This document shows positions 25,187 to 37,470 of a stretch of 64,000 nucleotides of DNA, piece after piece (position 1 is the first letter of the stretch; every line of letters starts with the position of its first letter). Position numbers and translations under genes: made by a program. The stretch lies in the NCBI GenBank assembly GCA_022497155.1, contig MU385749.1, positions 1-64,000 of the forward strand, written 5' to 3'. The DNA comes from Whalleya microplaca. Lineage: Eukaryota > Ascomycota > Sordariomycetes > Xylariales > Xylariaceae. Below the pieces are notes generated by a model. That model worked only from the letters and a program-made list of their open reading frames with translations. It had not been told where the DNA came from and ran no database searches.

Positions 25187-26407
25187 CTACTGTCGGATGA
25201 CTGTTCCATGCCTGAATCCCTTATTATGTGACGGCATTGCGAACTTCTTGGTCCATTTGAACAGGTCGTCGCTTTTTATTTCGTGAGTAAATGCAGTGAT
25301 ATGGAAGGATTCTGGTTATGGTTACTTACCTTAGAGCATAGCCAAAGTTGCCATGATAGTTATCCATCCACCTATCAGAAATGATCGATTAGCGATATCT
25401 ATAAGGTCTAGGAGTGTCTGACTCACATGATCCATTTCCCATCCGGGAGCTTAGTTACCTAGACATATTATAGTTAGACGGTGATGCAAATGTCTGAGCA
25501 AGCTGAGAGTCCTTACTGCTGGTCCTTCCTGGTTTCCCCATCCCGCAAAATTGTTTGTCTGTCTATACTCCCACTTTCCTCTTAAGCTTGTGGAGGTAAG
25601 ATGCTCTATATGTTTCTCATCCTCATTCTTCATGAAGGCGTGATAGGGTGTTTTGGAATCGCTGGCCACGTGTACAACGAACATATCGATATGGGGTTGG
25701 CCAACACCATTGCCGTAATTATGTAAGTTCAATGCTTCCGCAGCAGTGAATTCTCCTGCTTTTCCTGTTGCTGTAAGGATGTATGGTGCCCAGGCAGCCT
25801 TCTTTGTTTCAATGGAAACAATTATGTTGATTGAACCGTCCTTTGGATCTTTGAACCATTCCTGTATGATTAATTCGTGTTAGCTCGAAGAAGGAAAGAA
25901 CAGCGGTGTTGGATTTAGTAATATAAAGTAAGTCTGAGCAAAGGAGAAGGGGTCGGTTGGATGACTGCATACAGGAGCCCAAATTCTTGTAGTATCTGGG
26001 ATTTTCACCGGTACTTTCTTCACAAAATTCCAGTCTTTCAAGTTCTGGCTCGATATTAAGCCAAAGGCGTCCTTGTCACCGGATGTGTAGCAGACGTAGT
26101 ATATGTTGTCGAGTTTAATGATGCTAGGATCTCGGATTTCATGTTCTGCCCCTCGACCTCCCCATACATCTTTAGCAAAAAGTTCAAAATTTAACCCATT
26201 ATCAGAGGTATAGATTTGGAGTCCGTCCTTCTCATTCTTTGAGTTCTCGTCGGATGCGGTGAATGTAGCGAATACGTAGGGGGCATTGGCTCCTCGAGGG
26301 CTGATCTCATGATTGTTGTCACGATCATGCAACTGGTGTGAAGGTAGCGCCTCTATTGCAGCTGCGAAGACACTTGAAGCAAACCCGAATAATAGAAACA
26401 GCAGCAT
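25187..26407 (-). CDS. Secreted GH43-like glycoside hydrolase
   Basis: Five exons on the minus strand are inferred: 26407-25973, 25861-25517, 25458-25427 (32 nt), 25371-25330 (42 nt) and 25271-25187, giving 312 aa. The N-terminus (MLLFLLFGFASSVFAAA) is a signal peptide. The body repeats the beta-propeller pattern of family GH43. Candidate catalytic residues are Asp93 in IRDPSI, Asp204 in HIDMFVV and Glu257 in QEGPA, the usual position of the general acid. WAP joins EWFKDP across intron 1, and DNYHGNFGYAL is rebuilt by the two tiny exons; the frame holds throughout, which supports the model. It probably trims arabinose- or xylose-containing plant cell-wall polymers; the substrate cannot be told from sequence. 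Confidence 0.8.
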
Positions 26408-27973
26408 TCTCGTAATCTAGTCTATGATTGATGACAAGAAAAAAGTCTACAGATATTCTTTTGAGCCGTATTCACATTTGTTTCCTCCAACATATATTTA
26501 TATTGTCTAAACGTCTGTGAATCAATCAACGCCGATCGCATTGACAGCCTCAATAGTTCGTAGAGGCGATGTTACCAATTCTGGACGGGAGGTTCCAGGA
26601 TCCGCAATGAGAGCTGGTATCTCAACATTGAGCAATTAGCATAGCTGAAATAACGGAATCCTCCGCATATCCAGCTTTAAAATATTTTAAATCATCGTAC
26701 TTTAGTTCCTATTTTCAATGAGTTCTTATTAAATCATAAACAGAAGGGTTATTATTAGAATAGGTTTATTTGTTGACAAGCCAGGCTGAACGGGGTTTTC
26801 CGGGAGCCTATAACTTCATATCCACTAGGATCCAGAAGGATTTCCAGGATAAATAATGTTACGCAATTCAATGCCATTTTCCTAATTAATGTATTGGTTC
26901 ATTTATTTTAAGCTTAAAGGCCCCCGATGACTTGAATAGACAGAACGCAGATTCTTTGGACATTTATAGATAGCATACGACACGTTGGATATGCTTGCTA
27001 GCATCACACATGAAATTATAACAAGCTAGGGAAATATTTAACTGTCTAATACGCACTGGAACTTATAAAAAGTATAATTATCAAAGAACAATTCGATGCG
27101 GATCCTTACGTTCTAGTTTAATTGAATATCAAAATTTTTCACTTGCAACGAGTCCTCATTATGAAACGCATCGAAACGCCCGCTTCAAATGCTTATGGTT
27201 GACTAATGAGAGTTTACACGTATGGAAGAAAGAGCATTCGAAATGATCCGACTACGATTTGGAAATAGGCTCACTTAGCTGTTGGTTATAGGGTTCAGTG
27301 AGTATGATCTACTAGCTGTTAAATATATACGTTTGCTGAAATCGGACCCCTTGAAATAATCCTTGTCTTTTTCAACATTCTCAGCAACGTGTCATAATAG
27401 GTGTCACTAGATTCCCCAGGGCTCATTCGCATTTGTGCCTACTCTAGCAACTTCATACCTAGAGCCTTTCCCGATCTATGTAGTGCGCAATTGACCATCA
27501 TGTTGTGGGTTCACCACTGATCGCCTCACACCTGTGGCCGAGAAGTGTGACAGAGTTTCCTCCGTGTGGGAATCAGTGGAACCTGGAAGTGAGATTGTAC
27601 TCACATTACACTACAACTAAGCTTCCGCGGAGTGTACTGCTGAGGGGGGTACGGGTGGTTAGGCAATAGCTGACAATAAGCTTTGGCGGCCTTATTAGAC
27701 ACATTACAATTGCCTCGATACTAGAGAGTTCGTACATACCGAGAAAATAGACTTCACTAAACCTATGATACCTACTTGCGGTATGACATTCAGCTCTAGA
27801 TAAAGTTCCCATTTTGCAAAGCTAAGAACGTTGCCGATATGACGCGCTGCCTCTGGAATCGGGATGTTAATATATAATACCCATCATGCCCTAGTCTGCA
27901 GTCTATCCATTCAATTGATCAAGTGTTACAATGGTTTTTTGTTTCTTCATTCGGAGTACTGTTATTTAGCAAT
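26408..27973. other. Intergenic, no gene seen
   Basis: A 1.5-kb stretch between the divergent GH43-like and orphan membrane-protein genes. Composition is moderately AT-rich but not RIP-like. The short frame 27606-27812 (minus) has no domain. I see no RNA gene or clear repeat. Confidence 0.45.
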
Positions 27974-29158
27974 ATGGAGCTGGAATCATTCAACAAGAAA
28001 ACGTCGAGTCTCGAGAGACCGAATGTTCCCTCGTATGCTCACGACATAGACCAATATGGAACCCAGCCCTCGTCCCTCCCTCCCCCTCCCCCTTACATCC
28101 CCGGCCCTCGCCAACTCTGGCAGTACCACCTGGACAAGATTCTCCCAAAGCTCAGATTACCGTTAGCGATCTTTGTTGGCATATGCATCACAGCAGGCAC
28201 GACATTCCTCCTCGTGAAGCATGTACAACATCTTGTCGCCAACGCGACCGTCTCCTCCGATTCTTCGGCATGGATGCATGAGGCCAAAACCAAAGACTAC
28301 GATCCTTGTTACCTCGGCTGTGACGACTGCGATGATCCAGATTTTGCTTATGATGCCTGTGTTCGAACTAGTACGATAAAACTAGACAATACAAACATCG
28401 TGTGTGATGGAAGAAAGATATGGAACTGGGCCGACCGATATCCAGAAGCATGCCTCTCTGCTAGAGGCAAATACTACCGCGATGAGGCCCTTGAGACTCT
28501 GAAACAGAATTATAGGAACCAGCTGGCTATCATCATCCTGACTATACTTGGTGGTGTAGTAGGCGGCTGGGTTATATACCGCTTAATGACGACAGCTACG
28601 GCCAAGAGAAGAGCACGGGCACTGAAAACGGCCCAGAACTGGCCAGGCTGGAGAAATATCCCACCAAGAACGCAAAGCCGGGGGTGGTTGAAGGCTACCT
28701 TTCTCTACCTTCTAGCCTTGTGTGGTCGTACGACGGCTTACCCCTGCACGGGACACGACCGTCCTCACGATGTGTACTTGACGAATTCCAACCACACTAT
28801 CTTCGCTCACGTCCACGGGTGGCTGAGCAACTGCTATGAGAACAAGGATTGCTATACAGAATGCATAAAGACGTGCATCATTGATGATGAATGTGACGAT
28901 ATCTGTACCCCGCGATGTGCCTCCACTACGTATACGAATAAGAACCCGCGGCAATATGTGGAGGACATACTCCCCAGGATCAGTCAGTGTGGGTTTACTG
29001 TGGTGCCCTTTGCCGAGAAGGATACGCATCTGCGCCTCGCGAACCCAGGGATCGAGAGAAACTGGCGGGTAAAGATTGACGTGAATGGGTACAATGTGAC
29101 GAGCCAGATGGATACGGATCCGATGATCTGGTGCTTATATGATATTGGTGGTTCGTGA
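27974..29158 (+). CDS. Orphan multi-pass membrane protein, Pro-rich N-terminus, Cys-rich C-terminus
   Basis: Single exon, 394 aa from ATG 27974; the frame extends 17 codons further upstream but only to a GTG. Positions here count from this ATG. Residues ~34-45 are Pro-rich (SLPPPPPYIPGP). Hydrophobic segments lie at about 63-82 (LPLAIFVGICITAGTTFLLV), 183-205 (LAIIILTILGGVVGGW) and 239-253 (ATFLYLLALCG). Between the first two is a loop with paired Cys (CYLGCDDCDD). After the third come at least ten Cys (CYENKDCYTECIKTC, CDDICTPRC) with N-glycosylation sequons (NHT, NVT), so this part is probably extracellular and disulphide-bonded. I do not recognise the family. A surface-exposed, lineage-restricted protein is inferred. 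Confidence 0.65.
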   Translation: MELESFNKKTSSLERPNVPSYAHDIDQYGTQPSSLPPPPPYIPGPRQLWQYHLDKILPKLRLPLAIFVGICITAGTTFLLVKHVQHLVANATVSSDSSAWMHEAKTKDYDPCYLGCDDCDDPDFAYDACVRTSTIKLDNTNIVCDGRKIWNWADRYPEACLSARGKYYRDEALETLKQNYRNQLAIIILTILGGVVGGWVIYRLMTTATAKRRARALKTAQNWPGWRNIPPRTQSRGWLKATFLYLLALCGRTTAYPCTGHDRPHDVYLTNSNHTIFAHVHGWLSNCYENKDCYTECIKTCIIDDECDDICTPRCASTTYTNKNPRQYVEDILPRISQCGFTVVPFAEKDTHLRLANPGIERNWRVKIDVNGYNVTSQMDTDPMIWCLYDIGGS

Positions 29159-30807
29159 AGGACTTCTGCTAAATGAACAAGAAGGCAGGCTTGATAAGGA
29201 GGGAAACATGAGATAGGAGACAGGGTCAAAGGGTTAGCAAATTAATAGGGGTTTATGCTCTCATATGTTGAGCAATATGGCATCTTCGGACTGGAAAAAA
29301 ATAGGGAGCCATCTAGCGTAAATGATTATATTTGACACTCTCGAACTTTGTGCGTCAATCCTAAATATGTCGTTTGATGGCTACCTTATCAACGTTGGTC
29401 GAAGCTGTTATGTACGAAGGCTTGGAACGAGATTCCTATTTGAGTGATCTTAGTTTTCATTTTCAAAATTCTGTGTAAACTAGGCTCCCGCCTAGTAAAT
29501 TGCACCGAAATATTGATTAAGAACTCAGTCTTCTCTAGTAGTCCTGCTATAGAACAAAATGGGGCGTGGGTAGGCAGAAAGGAGGTAACATATATATAAT
29601 AAAGCCTCCCAAGCTATCTACCGAAAATGATTGATTGCATATCAATATTGAAATTTAACAGTACGACAAGAAAATTTCAACATACATATCTTCCTATTCA
29701 CCTAATGAAAACTTGCTCATACATACACCAGCCGTCAAGAGTCAGTTCGTCTCTGCATGCCCGTCAATATCGATAAGCAGCCGACAACACTGGGAGAAAA
29801 ATATAAAATAGCCCCTAAATAATAGATCAAATAATTCCAAATGGAAGAGATGACCATGAGATGCAGGACGAGCTGGGTGATCTGGCCGAAGGGTCGAATG
29901 ATATTGAGCGCGAAGTGCGGACGAATACTTAAAGACCCCAATGCTTGGATGCTGAAACGGGAAAGTGGTTGCTCAAAGTTAACACATAATTAGATGGAGG
30001 CGTATAAATATGAAAATCAGAAACAGGCATTATGTTAGATGAAGTAAAACTTAAGCTGGGCGGCAGGGGAGTTTGTCATCTCGCATAAGAGGCCAGATCA
30101 ACATTAGAGAGTCACTAATATCAATCAAGGGTAAGGTAGGCATGTACAACAATGGCGGCGTCTGGAGCTTTAAGCTTACATACTATGCAGAAAACTGACT
30201 AGACTCCGCGAAGGATTAGAGTACGTGGATTAGTGTAAGACGAGTACAAGTAGATGATATGGTAGACTGGGTTTGTTTCAACACGAATAAGACTTTCGCT
30301 CCGCACGCTTACATCAACACAACCATGAGATGTCATATTTTTGGCCTTTTGACTGCATCGAACCCTAGAGGACGTTGATATAAGATATAGGTACGTAAAT
30401 CTATGTAAATCTACGTAAATCTACGTGTGATAAGATTAAGTATCCATTTCGTTTAGCTTGATGCACGTAAGATTTCGTGCCGCACTACAAACCAATGCGA
30501 CTTTGATATGTTGGTACTTGGTGCCCCAACTGCAATAATCCTAGAAGATGACTGCTATTGATTTCGACTTCTAAGTACATATATCTTACCTGCCGGTCTA
30601 ATATCCAACCGTCTATTATTCAGCCTCGGGTTGTCGGACTGGTATTCTAGGCCGTCTTTTCATCGACGAAACAGATTTATATGGATAATGGACCTGGATG
30701 TTTGAACAACGATTTCTTGCCCTTCTCATTAATACGTCGACCGAGAACTGGAAGTGTCATATTTGAGTGCGAAAGTCACGTACAGTTAGACGAATACAAC
30801 CAGAAGC
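29159..30807. other. Intergenic, possible exon remnant
   Basis: No gene is supported. At 29735-29941 (minus) a 68-codon hydrophobic frame runs from a plausible acceptor (TTTCAG at about 29957) to a stop and could be the last exon of a small membrane protein, but it has no domain or start. Near 30,390-30,430 an ACGTAAATCT-like word repeats four times. The end of the stretch is the promoter of the dehydrogenase. Confidence 0.35.
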
Positions 30808-31818
30808 ATGTCTGGAATCAAATTTGACAAGTCGACTATCCCGGACTTGGCTGGCCGAGTACTGCTCGTGACAGGGGGTAGGTAGAATTTTCGATTTCTG
30901 GTCAGCATTGCCATCTACATAGTATATCGTCGTATATATCCATACTTGTACTAATTGGCCTCGCTGCTTGTAGGTACCGGCGGAATCGGAGCCGAAATCA
31001 CGGTTGAGCTAGCCAGACACAACCCCGGTCGCATCCTTTTCACGGGCCGAAACGCCAAGTCTGCAGAGACGACCATCCAGCGCATCAAGACGGCTACGCC
31101 CGATGTCGCCGTCACCTTCGTACCATGCGACTTGGCTAGCCTCGTGTCCGTAAAGGAGGCCGCCGACAAGATCCTTGCCGAATGCCACCGTCTTGACCTG
31201 TTCCTTCCCAACGCCGGCATCATGGCCAAGCCGGCGGACTTATCGGCCGATGGATATGAAATACACTTCGCAACAAACCACATGGGTCACGCTCTGCTGA
31301 CCAAGAAACTTCTGCCGCTGCTCGAGCAGACAGCGGACCTGCCCAACTCGGACGTGCGCATCATCTACACGACGAGCCTAGGTTGGCGTGCCGGTAATCT
31401 CGACTTCCAGCGTCTTAAAACCCGAATGGAATCCGCTGTGTTGGGCCGTTGGGCCCGCTATTGTAACAGCAAGCTGGCCAATGTACTCTATGCGCGCGAG
31501 CTGAGTCGTCGTTATCCGAAGATGCTCTCCTTTAGCGTCCACCCTGGAGGTGTGAGCACGGGTTTAGTTAATGATCTTAAGCTCACCGACCGCATCTTTG
31601 TTTATGTATCAATGCTTGGCAAGATTATAACACCGGAGCAGGGCACCTTCAACCACCTGTGGGCTGTCAGCACTCCCCGAGAGTCTATCAAACCAGGTGG
31701 TTTTTATGAGCCGGTCGGTATCGCTTCTTTAGAGGAACTTGCTATCGCTAAAGAAAACAAGTTTGCCCAACAGCTATGGGAATATACTGACAAGGAGCTG
31801 GAAAAGTGGATGGCATAG
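30808..31818 (+). CDS. Short-chain dehydrogenase/reductase
   Basis: Two exons, 30808-30877 and 30974-31818, 304 aa. Splicing rebuilds the Rossmann cofactor loop TGGTGGIG (residues 22-29), which lies across the junction and confirms the model. PNAGIM with Asn103 follows. The catalytic set is Ser158 (YTTSLGW), Tyr186 and Lys190 (YCNSK), and HPGGVSTGL is the usual post-catalytic motif. ILFTGRN after the loop suggests NADP(H) preference. It resembles the retinol-dehydrogenase/WW-domain-oxidoreductase-like fungal group that reduces or oxidises lipophilic ketones and alcohols; the substrate is unknown. It stands alone, 15 kb from the metabolite cluster. Confidence 0.88.
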
Positions 31819-32596
31819 GGGGATTCAAGAAACTACGAACAGAGCTGCAAGGAGAGGAAGATAGTACTCCCAGTCTCGACGTACACATCATATCTTACGT
31901 TGGACACGCTAACTCATTAGTGTAAATATAAAACATAGCCTAATATGTATAAGAATCTTTCATCTTTCGCCTTACTAAACATGATTAGACTATAAGATGC
32001 TCTGCTCGTTATGCTTCGCGACCAGGGCGATAACTGTGATGTTGAGAGGATAACAGAGTACACCTTGTACAGGTCGAGAAACAGCACGAGGAATGACATA
32101 ATTTGAACAGTACCTAATATTGGAATCATGCAAACGTGATACACTGATTGCGAGTCTGTTCTGCGTCGTCAAACGGCAGTGTCTTGATATTTGCTTACAA
32201 ACGACTAGAATGATCTTGATTTCACATGGACCTGCCCAACGATCTACCAGTGTTTTCTGACTGAGGATGCAATTGATGCCTCCTGAGACACAATAAGACA
32301 GAGCTGTCATTTGATGATTGTTTATCTGATCTTCAACGCAAGGATAAAGGCTCTCTCATTTCTTCGTCTCCTAGTACAATTTGTCTCCTGAACTTCACCT
32401 AGCAGGTGATTGCAATAGAACCGCCAAGATTGCCATTGCTTCATATTACCTATCATACACTTAACATTCAGCGTCGCATAACGTTTCATTGGCCGCTCCT
32501 ACTACGATTGCTCCAGAAGCAGTAGGGGATTTGACTATTACATGATTCGTTTCTGCCCACTTCAACCTTGGACAAGACCACTAGGATCTTCCCAAG
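31819..32596. other. Intergenic, no gene seen
   Basis: 3' flank of the dehydrogenase and promoter of the dioxygenase-like gene. The frames at 31917-32144 and 31990-32310 on the minus strand overlap each other and lack domains. Confidence 0.4.
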
Positions 32597-34864
32597 ATGC
32601 TACAGCCGCGAGACAAGACGAGATATGCGTCAGCCAAACCGCGCCCACCCAGGTACCCAACAGAACAGCCTTGTCAGGACAGAAGCCCAGAAAACGATAA
32701 GAAAGCCCTCATTATTGCCAAGCTTGCATACGAGGCCTTGGTGAAGTGGCAAGAGAAAGGAATAGGAAACTCCGACGCTGATGTGAATTCGAAAGCACTC
32801 GCCGCCCAAGAGGATAGTGAGAATGAGTTGCGGTCAGGTCTAAAGCCACTTCATACCCTGAGAGAGGTCACAGATGGTTCTCATGCTTCTAGGGAGACAG
32901 CAGTGCGCATCAATGAGGAGTCGCAAACTTCACATTATGAGTCATTCTTGAGCTTGGTTCAGAAAGCTTGCACAGAGGATGAAGAGATCAAGAAGTTTTA
33001 CGAGAGACCTGTATGGGGTGCCCGTCCAGAAATCATGTTACCATTGAAGTCCATGTACGGCGGCACGGAGTGGCCAAGGGAGAAGGACCCTTTTCGGGGG
33101 GCCAAACAGCCGTCTTGGGGCAACATCGGGTTTCCCGATGACAGATCGCTCGTGGTGAAGGATTTCGAGCGAGAAACGCATATCGACCTGGAGCAGCCCT
33201 CAGTCATTGAAATATCGGAGGATATCATCAGCATCAAGACCAAGCCTGCAAAACAGATTGCGGATGTCGGGAAAGTTAAGCGATGGAGAGAGCACGGCCG
33301 GATTATTGAGAGGTTCAAACTCCATAGTCGCACGGTATGCAAGGTCCGGCTTGAAGATGCCGACATATACTCCAAGGGTTCAACTTATAGCAGATGCAAG
33401 ATCTCTCAGGAGGTCGAAAATGTCATCACTAAGGCTATAGGGAACCAGCCCGCGCTTGAGGTTGAGCAATGGGTGGCGGCCCAGATTCTTCTGGCTCGAG
33501 CGGGCCAGATTGGAGGACGAAGCCAAGATTACTGGAGAAAAGCGAGGGATTTGGCCCAACAACAACTCTTCTTGAATCATGAGTTGGAGGCTCTCGTACA
33601 ACAATAGATTCAAGGTGACTACATCGATGATCCGGCCTTTGCCGAGATTTTGCGACTAGTGAAATTCTGCATCAAGCAGGAAAGCTTCAACCCTTATCAC
33701 CAGGCTCAGAGGGACGAGTACGCGGTGGCCCACGATGTTTTCTACTATATCGAGGACACGGATGTCGTTTTGGTGTTGGATAAGTCCGCTAATGTCATTG
33801 CATTCCAATTCTCGGATGCGTTCCGGCACCTTCTGACCAAGGCAGTCGAGAAAGAAGTGACCGAATCCATGGAGACTTTTAGCTCTCTGTATGCCGTTCC
33901 ACTGCCCGATATGACGAGACACGGGCTACATTGGATTGACTGGCTCGTGAAACATCCCGAGTTCGATTTCAGGATACCAGAAAACGATCCCGTCATGGCC
34001 AAATCGGGCGTATACCATTTCGGAGGGCGATGCGGAAACGGCGACCCAGGTGTCGACACCACAAGGGACCTGCAAACTCGGCACGAGGGAAAGGGCCATA
34101 TCCTGATGCAGATGCAGAAGCTAAGATATAGCGCCTTCGGCGCTTGCACCGAGCTCGTCACTTTCTTCTTCAACTTGCTGGACTCCGACCTACTGGCGCA
34201 GTACAGGAAAGTGGCGAACGAAGTGAGCAAGCTGGGCTACATACCGTTTGAAACCCGTCGCCAAAACGAGCCTTTCGTACTCAGGACTGCTCTGGTCAAC
34301 CTCATGACGAACGACCACCGAGACCAGAGTGGCTGGCACCACGGACTTACCGGCCTGGCCCCCGTCGGCGATTTCGAGGGAGGAGATCTGCTGCTGCGTG
34401 AGGCCGGCCTCCGGATCGAGAGCAAGCCCGGATGCGTGCAGCTGATCCGGGGCAAGGAGCTCCGTCATTCCATCAGTGAATGGAGCGGCAGGCGATTCGT
34501 GATTGTGAGTTCCACGCATGAGGCCGTGCGAAGGCGGGCATACGGTCAAATGGAAGAGCCCGTCACCGACGCGACGCTCAGCGGAGACGGGAGCTACGTC
34601 GATATCTTGCAGGAGGATATCCTGCCGGAGGACCAGATCATCCTCACGGAGCGGGATAGGATTCTAGAGCGCTACATTGGATTAGAAGACTCTGAAGAGA
34701 TGGAAGATTCGGAGTCCTCCGAGGCGCCTGTCAAGGAGAACCGGAACCCTCAGGGCGGTAGGAAGAGTTGTAGGCTTGGTAGTTCATCGGACGCCTCGGG
34801 AGAGCAAAGCGACAGAGACGACCATACCGCAGCTTCGGCTAGCAAGAAGGTCCGGAAGTCGTGA
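32597..34864 (+). pseudogene. 2OG-Fe(II) dioxygenase-like gene with an in-frame TAG
   Basis: One reading frame runs from ATG 32597 to TGA 34862-34864, broken only by TAG at 33605-33607. Both halves are in the same frame with no shift. The preceding codons are CAA CAA, so a CAG-to-TAG change (CpA to TpA) would explain it. The N-terminal 336 residues are mostly polar helices. The C-terminal part has a double-stranded beta-helix: NDHRDQSGWHHG (His and Asp of HxD, near 34316), FEGGDLLL, then ELRHSISEWSGRRF with the distal His and the 2OG-binding Arg. Fungal proteins of this kind resemble the TET/JBP or prolyl-hydroxylase branches; which one is unsure. The tail is acidic then basic, maybe nuclear. 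Alternatives are a 51-nt in-frame intron (33597-33647, weak sites) or stop-codon readthrough. Confidence 0.7.
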
Positions 34865-36137
34865 ACAGTTATCATAGTGTACATATACAGATAATACTAC
34901 CATCAGGGGGTCACCTGTGGAAGCTTCTAAAGCGTGTGTAGACCATCATTGATAATAAACCCAAGTCCCAGGTCCCTTGACAGGCTGCGAAAAGTTCATA
35001 GCTTCAGTCCATAAGTAATATTTGATCAGATTTTCGCTAAGGCGAGAATGAAGCACCATATATACGCAGTAATCAGATTAGGCGTTTCTTGATACGATAT
35101 AATGATATACTGATATAACATTCTTGCTCTTTCCAGCCTGCCAAGTAACTCATACGACAGCTGATCAAGTCTGGTCAAATAGTTGATCAGTGCTTCTCAA
35201 TCTCATCCGGAATTATACAGCTCTGTGATCCAGAAACAGAGTTAAACAACTAAGGTGTGCTTCGACTAATTACTAAATTAACTTACTGAAAACTTCACAA
35301 GAGAAACAGCGAGTGGTTATAACAGTACATGCAGCTCATATGAGTACCTAGGTAGCCGAATAGGTTGGGGTGACATGGATGTATCCCATCTGGTATCGAC
35401 CAATAGCGAGCTGCGAAATCTGCAGCCATATCCGAAAACGGAATCTCGATCTCTTGGTACTCATTACAAGTTTGGCGAAAGAATTTATGTAAACCGGGAC
35501 AGAGCAAGGCAGATGGGCTACATAAGTAGTTTATGTGTGCAAGTTTTTATTACCATGTTCGTGGCACAGATGATAAATGCTATAGCTAATCTTGGATGCC
35601 TGGTATGGACTTACAACTGCATCAAGGTATGAACTACGTGAGCTATTGGATCATAAGTAAGTCAGACAAGAGATACGTGTATCCAAAGTACGCCAGCCTA
35701 ATACTGTGCGAGACAGTGCTTTTATGAACTTTAAACCACCCCAATTACCCTAGGAGAGTTTAGAAAGTACGTGGATTCTCCCCATCGGTTCATACCAATT
35801 GTAGGGATCACGAGTCTCAAAGATGGTGACGGCCTATCCCCCGCGATGGATCATGATCTGCGCAGCTAGGGAAGCTTGCCTTCCGCACTGTCCAAGCTAG
35901 GAGCACTACTGGCCATCCAGCCCGTCGTTGGAACCCGATGTCTCAATCTGATCGACGACAGTTTGGCATGGAATAGGTGGCTGTCACTAATTATATCATT
36001 AGCACCTGTCATAATTGGAATGCTCTCCGCTCCCTTCTTAATACTTTCAGAAGACCACTTCCCTCATTACAATGACTTAATGAAGTGACATTATTCCCTA
36101 CCTGTGAAACCTCATTTTCGTCCCCGAAAGAGCCAAA
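34865..36137. other. Intergenic with weak small frames
   Basis: Two short hydrophobic frames on the plus strand (35375-35632 from an ATG, ending near a GTATGA donor-like site, and 35876-36088 from a TTG) could be exons of a small membrane protein, but I could not join them in frame. The palindrome TACCTAGGTA occurs at 35345-35354. Confidence 0.35.
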
Positions 36138-36680
36138 ATGAAATCAACAACTCTACTCCTACTAGCAACAGCGGCCGCCACCCTCGCCGTCGCACAAAAG
36201 GAAGGCTATCTGCCCGACCAACCATCCTGCTCCGTAAGTCAATTTACCCATAAACCTTAAGCTCCACCCTAACGAAATCCTATCATCCAGAAGAGCCCCT
36301 GCCCAACCTCAACCTCAAGCTCAACCTCGGCCATCACATCAACCACAGAGACGGAGACAGGGACGGAGACAGGGCCGGGCATCTCCGCCGCTGCGGCCGC
36401 CATCACGTCAACAACAGAGACGGAGCCAGGGACGGAAACGAGTCCAAGCTTCTCTGCTGCCGCGGCCGCCATCACCCCAACTTCTCCGACTTCGACTGGT
36501 AGTCTAGGCGGGAACGCGACCTCCTCGGGCGGCACCCTGACGGAGACGCTCGGCGGCGTCACGCCGTCGTCCGTGGACGCGCTAACGGAGTCTATGAGCG
36601 TAATGAACGCGGCTGCGACGCCGGCGATGATGGGCGCTGGGGTGTTGGCTGGGGTGTTGGGTGTTGTTGCTGCGTTGTGA
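36138..36680 (+). CDS. Small GPI-anchored Ser/Thr-rich secreted protein
   Basis: Two exons, 36138-36233 and 36291-36680, 161 aa; the 57-bp intron has GTAAGT, a CTAAC branch and CAG. The signal peptide MKSTTLLLLATAAATLAVA is followed by a mature start KEGYLPDQPSC and a second Cys in KSPCP. The centre is Thr/Ser/Glu-rich with an internal duplication: ITSTTETE...TET...SAAAAAI occurs twice (residues ~50-90). The C-terminus is Ala/Gly/Val hydrophobic (MMGAGVLAGVLGVVAAL), as for GPI attachment. It is probably a wall or membrane-surface protein with heavy O-glycosylation. The opposite-strand frame across it is a shadow. Confidence 0.8.
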
Positions 36681-37470
36681 GAGGGATGATGTGGGTGTAT
36701 ACTACCCATGGGGGTACCTATGACAGTACTTATGCTGGTTGTATGATAAAGATTGCTGTATACTGGCGTTCGGTGGTGTTTAGGTTGAGAGATGATCAGA
36801 TAAACGGATATGTATCGGCTTGGAATATAATAATATATACCTAGGTACGCATAATTGAATGGTATGTCATCTTTTAGCTGAGAACTCATGTGAGAATGTC
36901 TGGAGGGCAACCTAGGGTTCATGCTTTATACGCCTAAAATTTCATATGGCTGGTTTCGGTGCATGAAACTCGGAATTTTACCAGAGTCTTATCAAATAGG
37001 TCAAATGGAAGTCTGAAATCTTTTGTAAAGGAGTTCATGCCATTTGACTGAGAATTAGTTTTAGTACCGAATAGCTTATAGGTAATAGACTGCTGGGAGT
37101 TTCATCAAAATGTCAAGATGTAAATCAGCATAGATATATGAAAACCTTACTTTGCAACACTAAATCGTTTAAATCGTTGAATCTATCAAAAGTTAACACA
37201 ACAAACACTCATGAATATTCAAGTATTTAATTATCGCGAGAACAATGAGTTGGCTGGCAACTGATACCGAGAACAATAGCATTAAGGTATGCTTAGTCAT
37301 CATACTTTATTCAGTACCTAGGTACTTAGCGTCACCCGCTTCCCCAGATCGCAATTCCAAGCATCGAGCTCTCAAGCTAACAACTCCCACGCCAAGTCTC
37401 TTCCCGTCATCTTCGACACCCCTGCACCACACCACAACACCGCAGAACATCAACACTACTACAACCCACG

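Noticed and set aside
36269..36922. 217-codon frame on the minus strand
   Set aside because: It is the antisense of the GPI-anchored protein gene, whose signal peptide, intron and anchor are clear on the plus strand.
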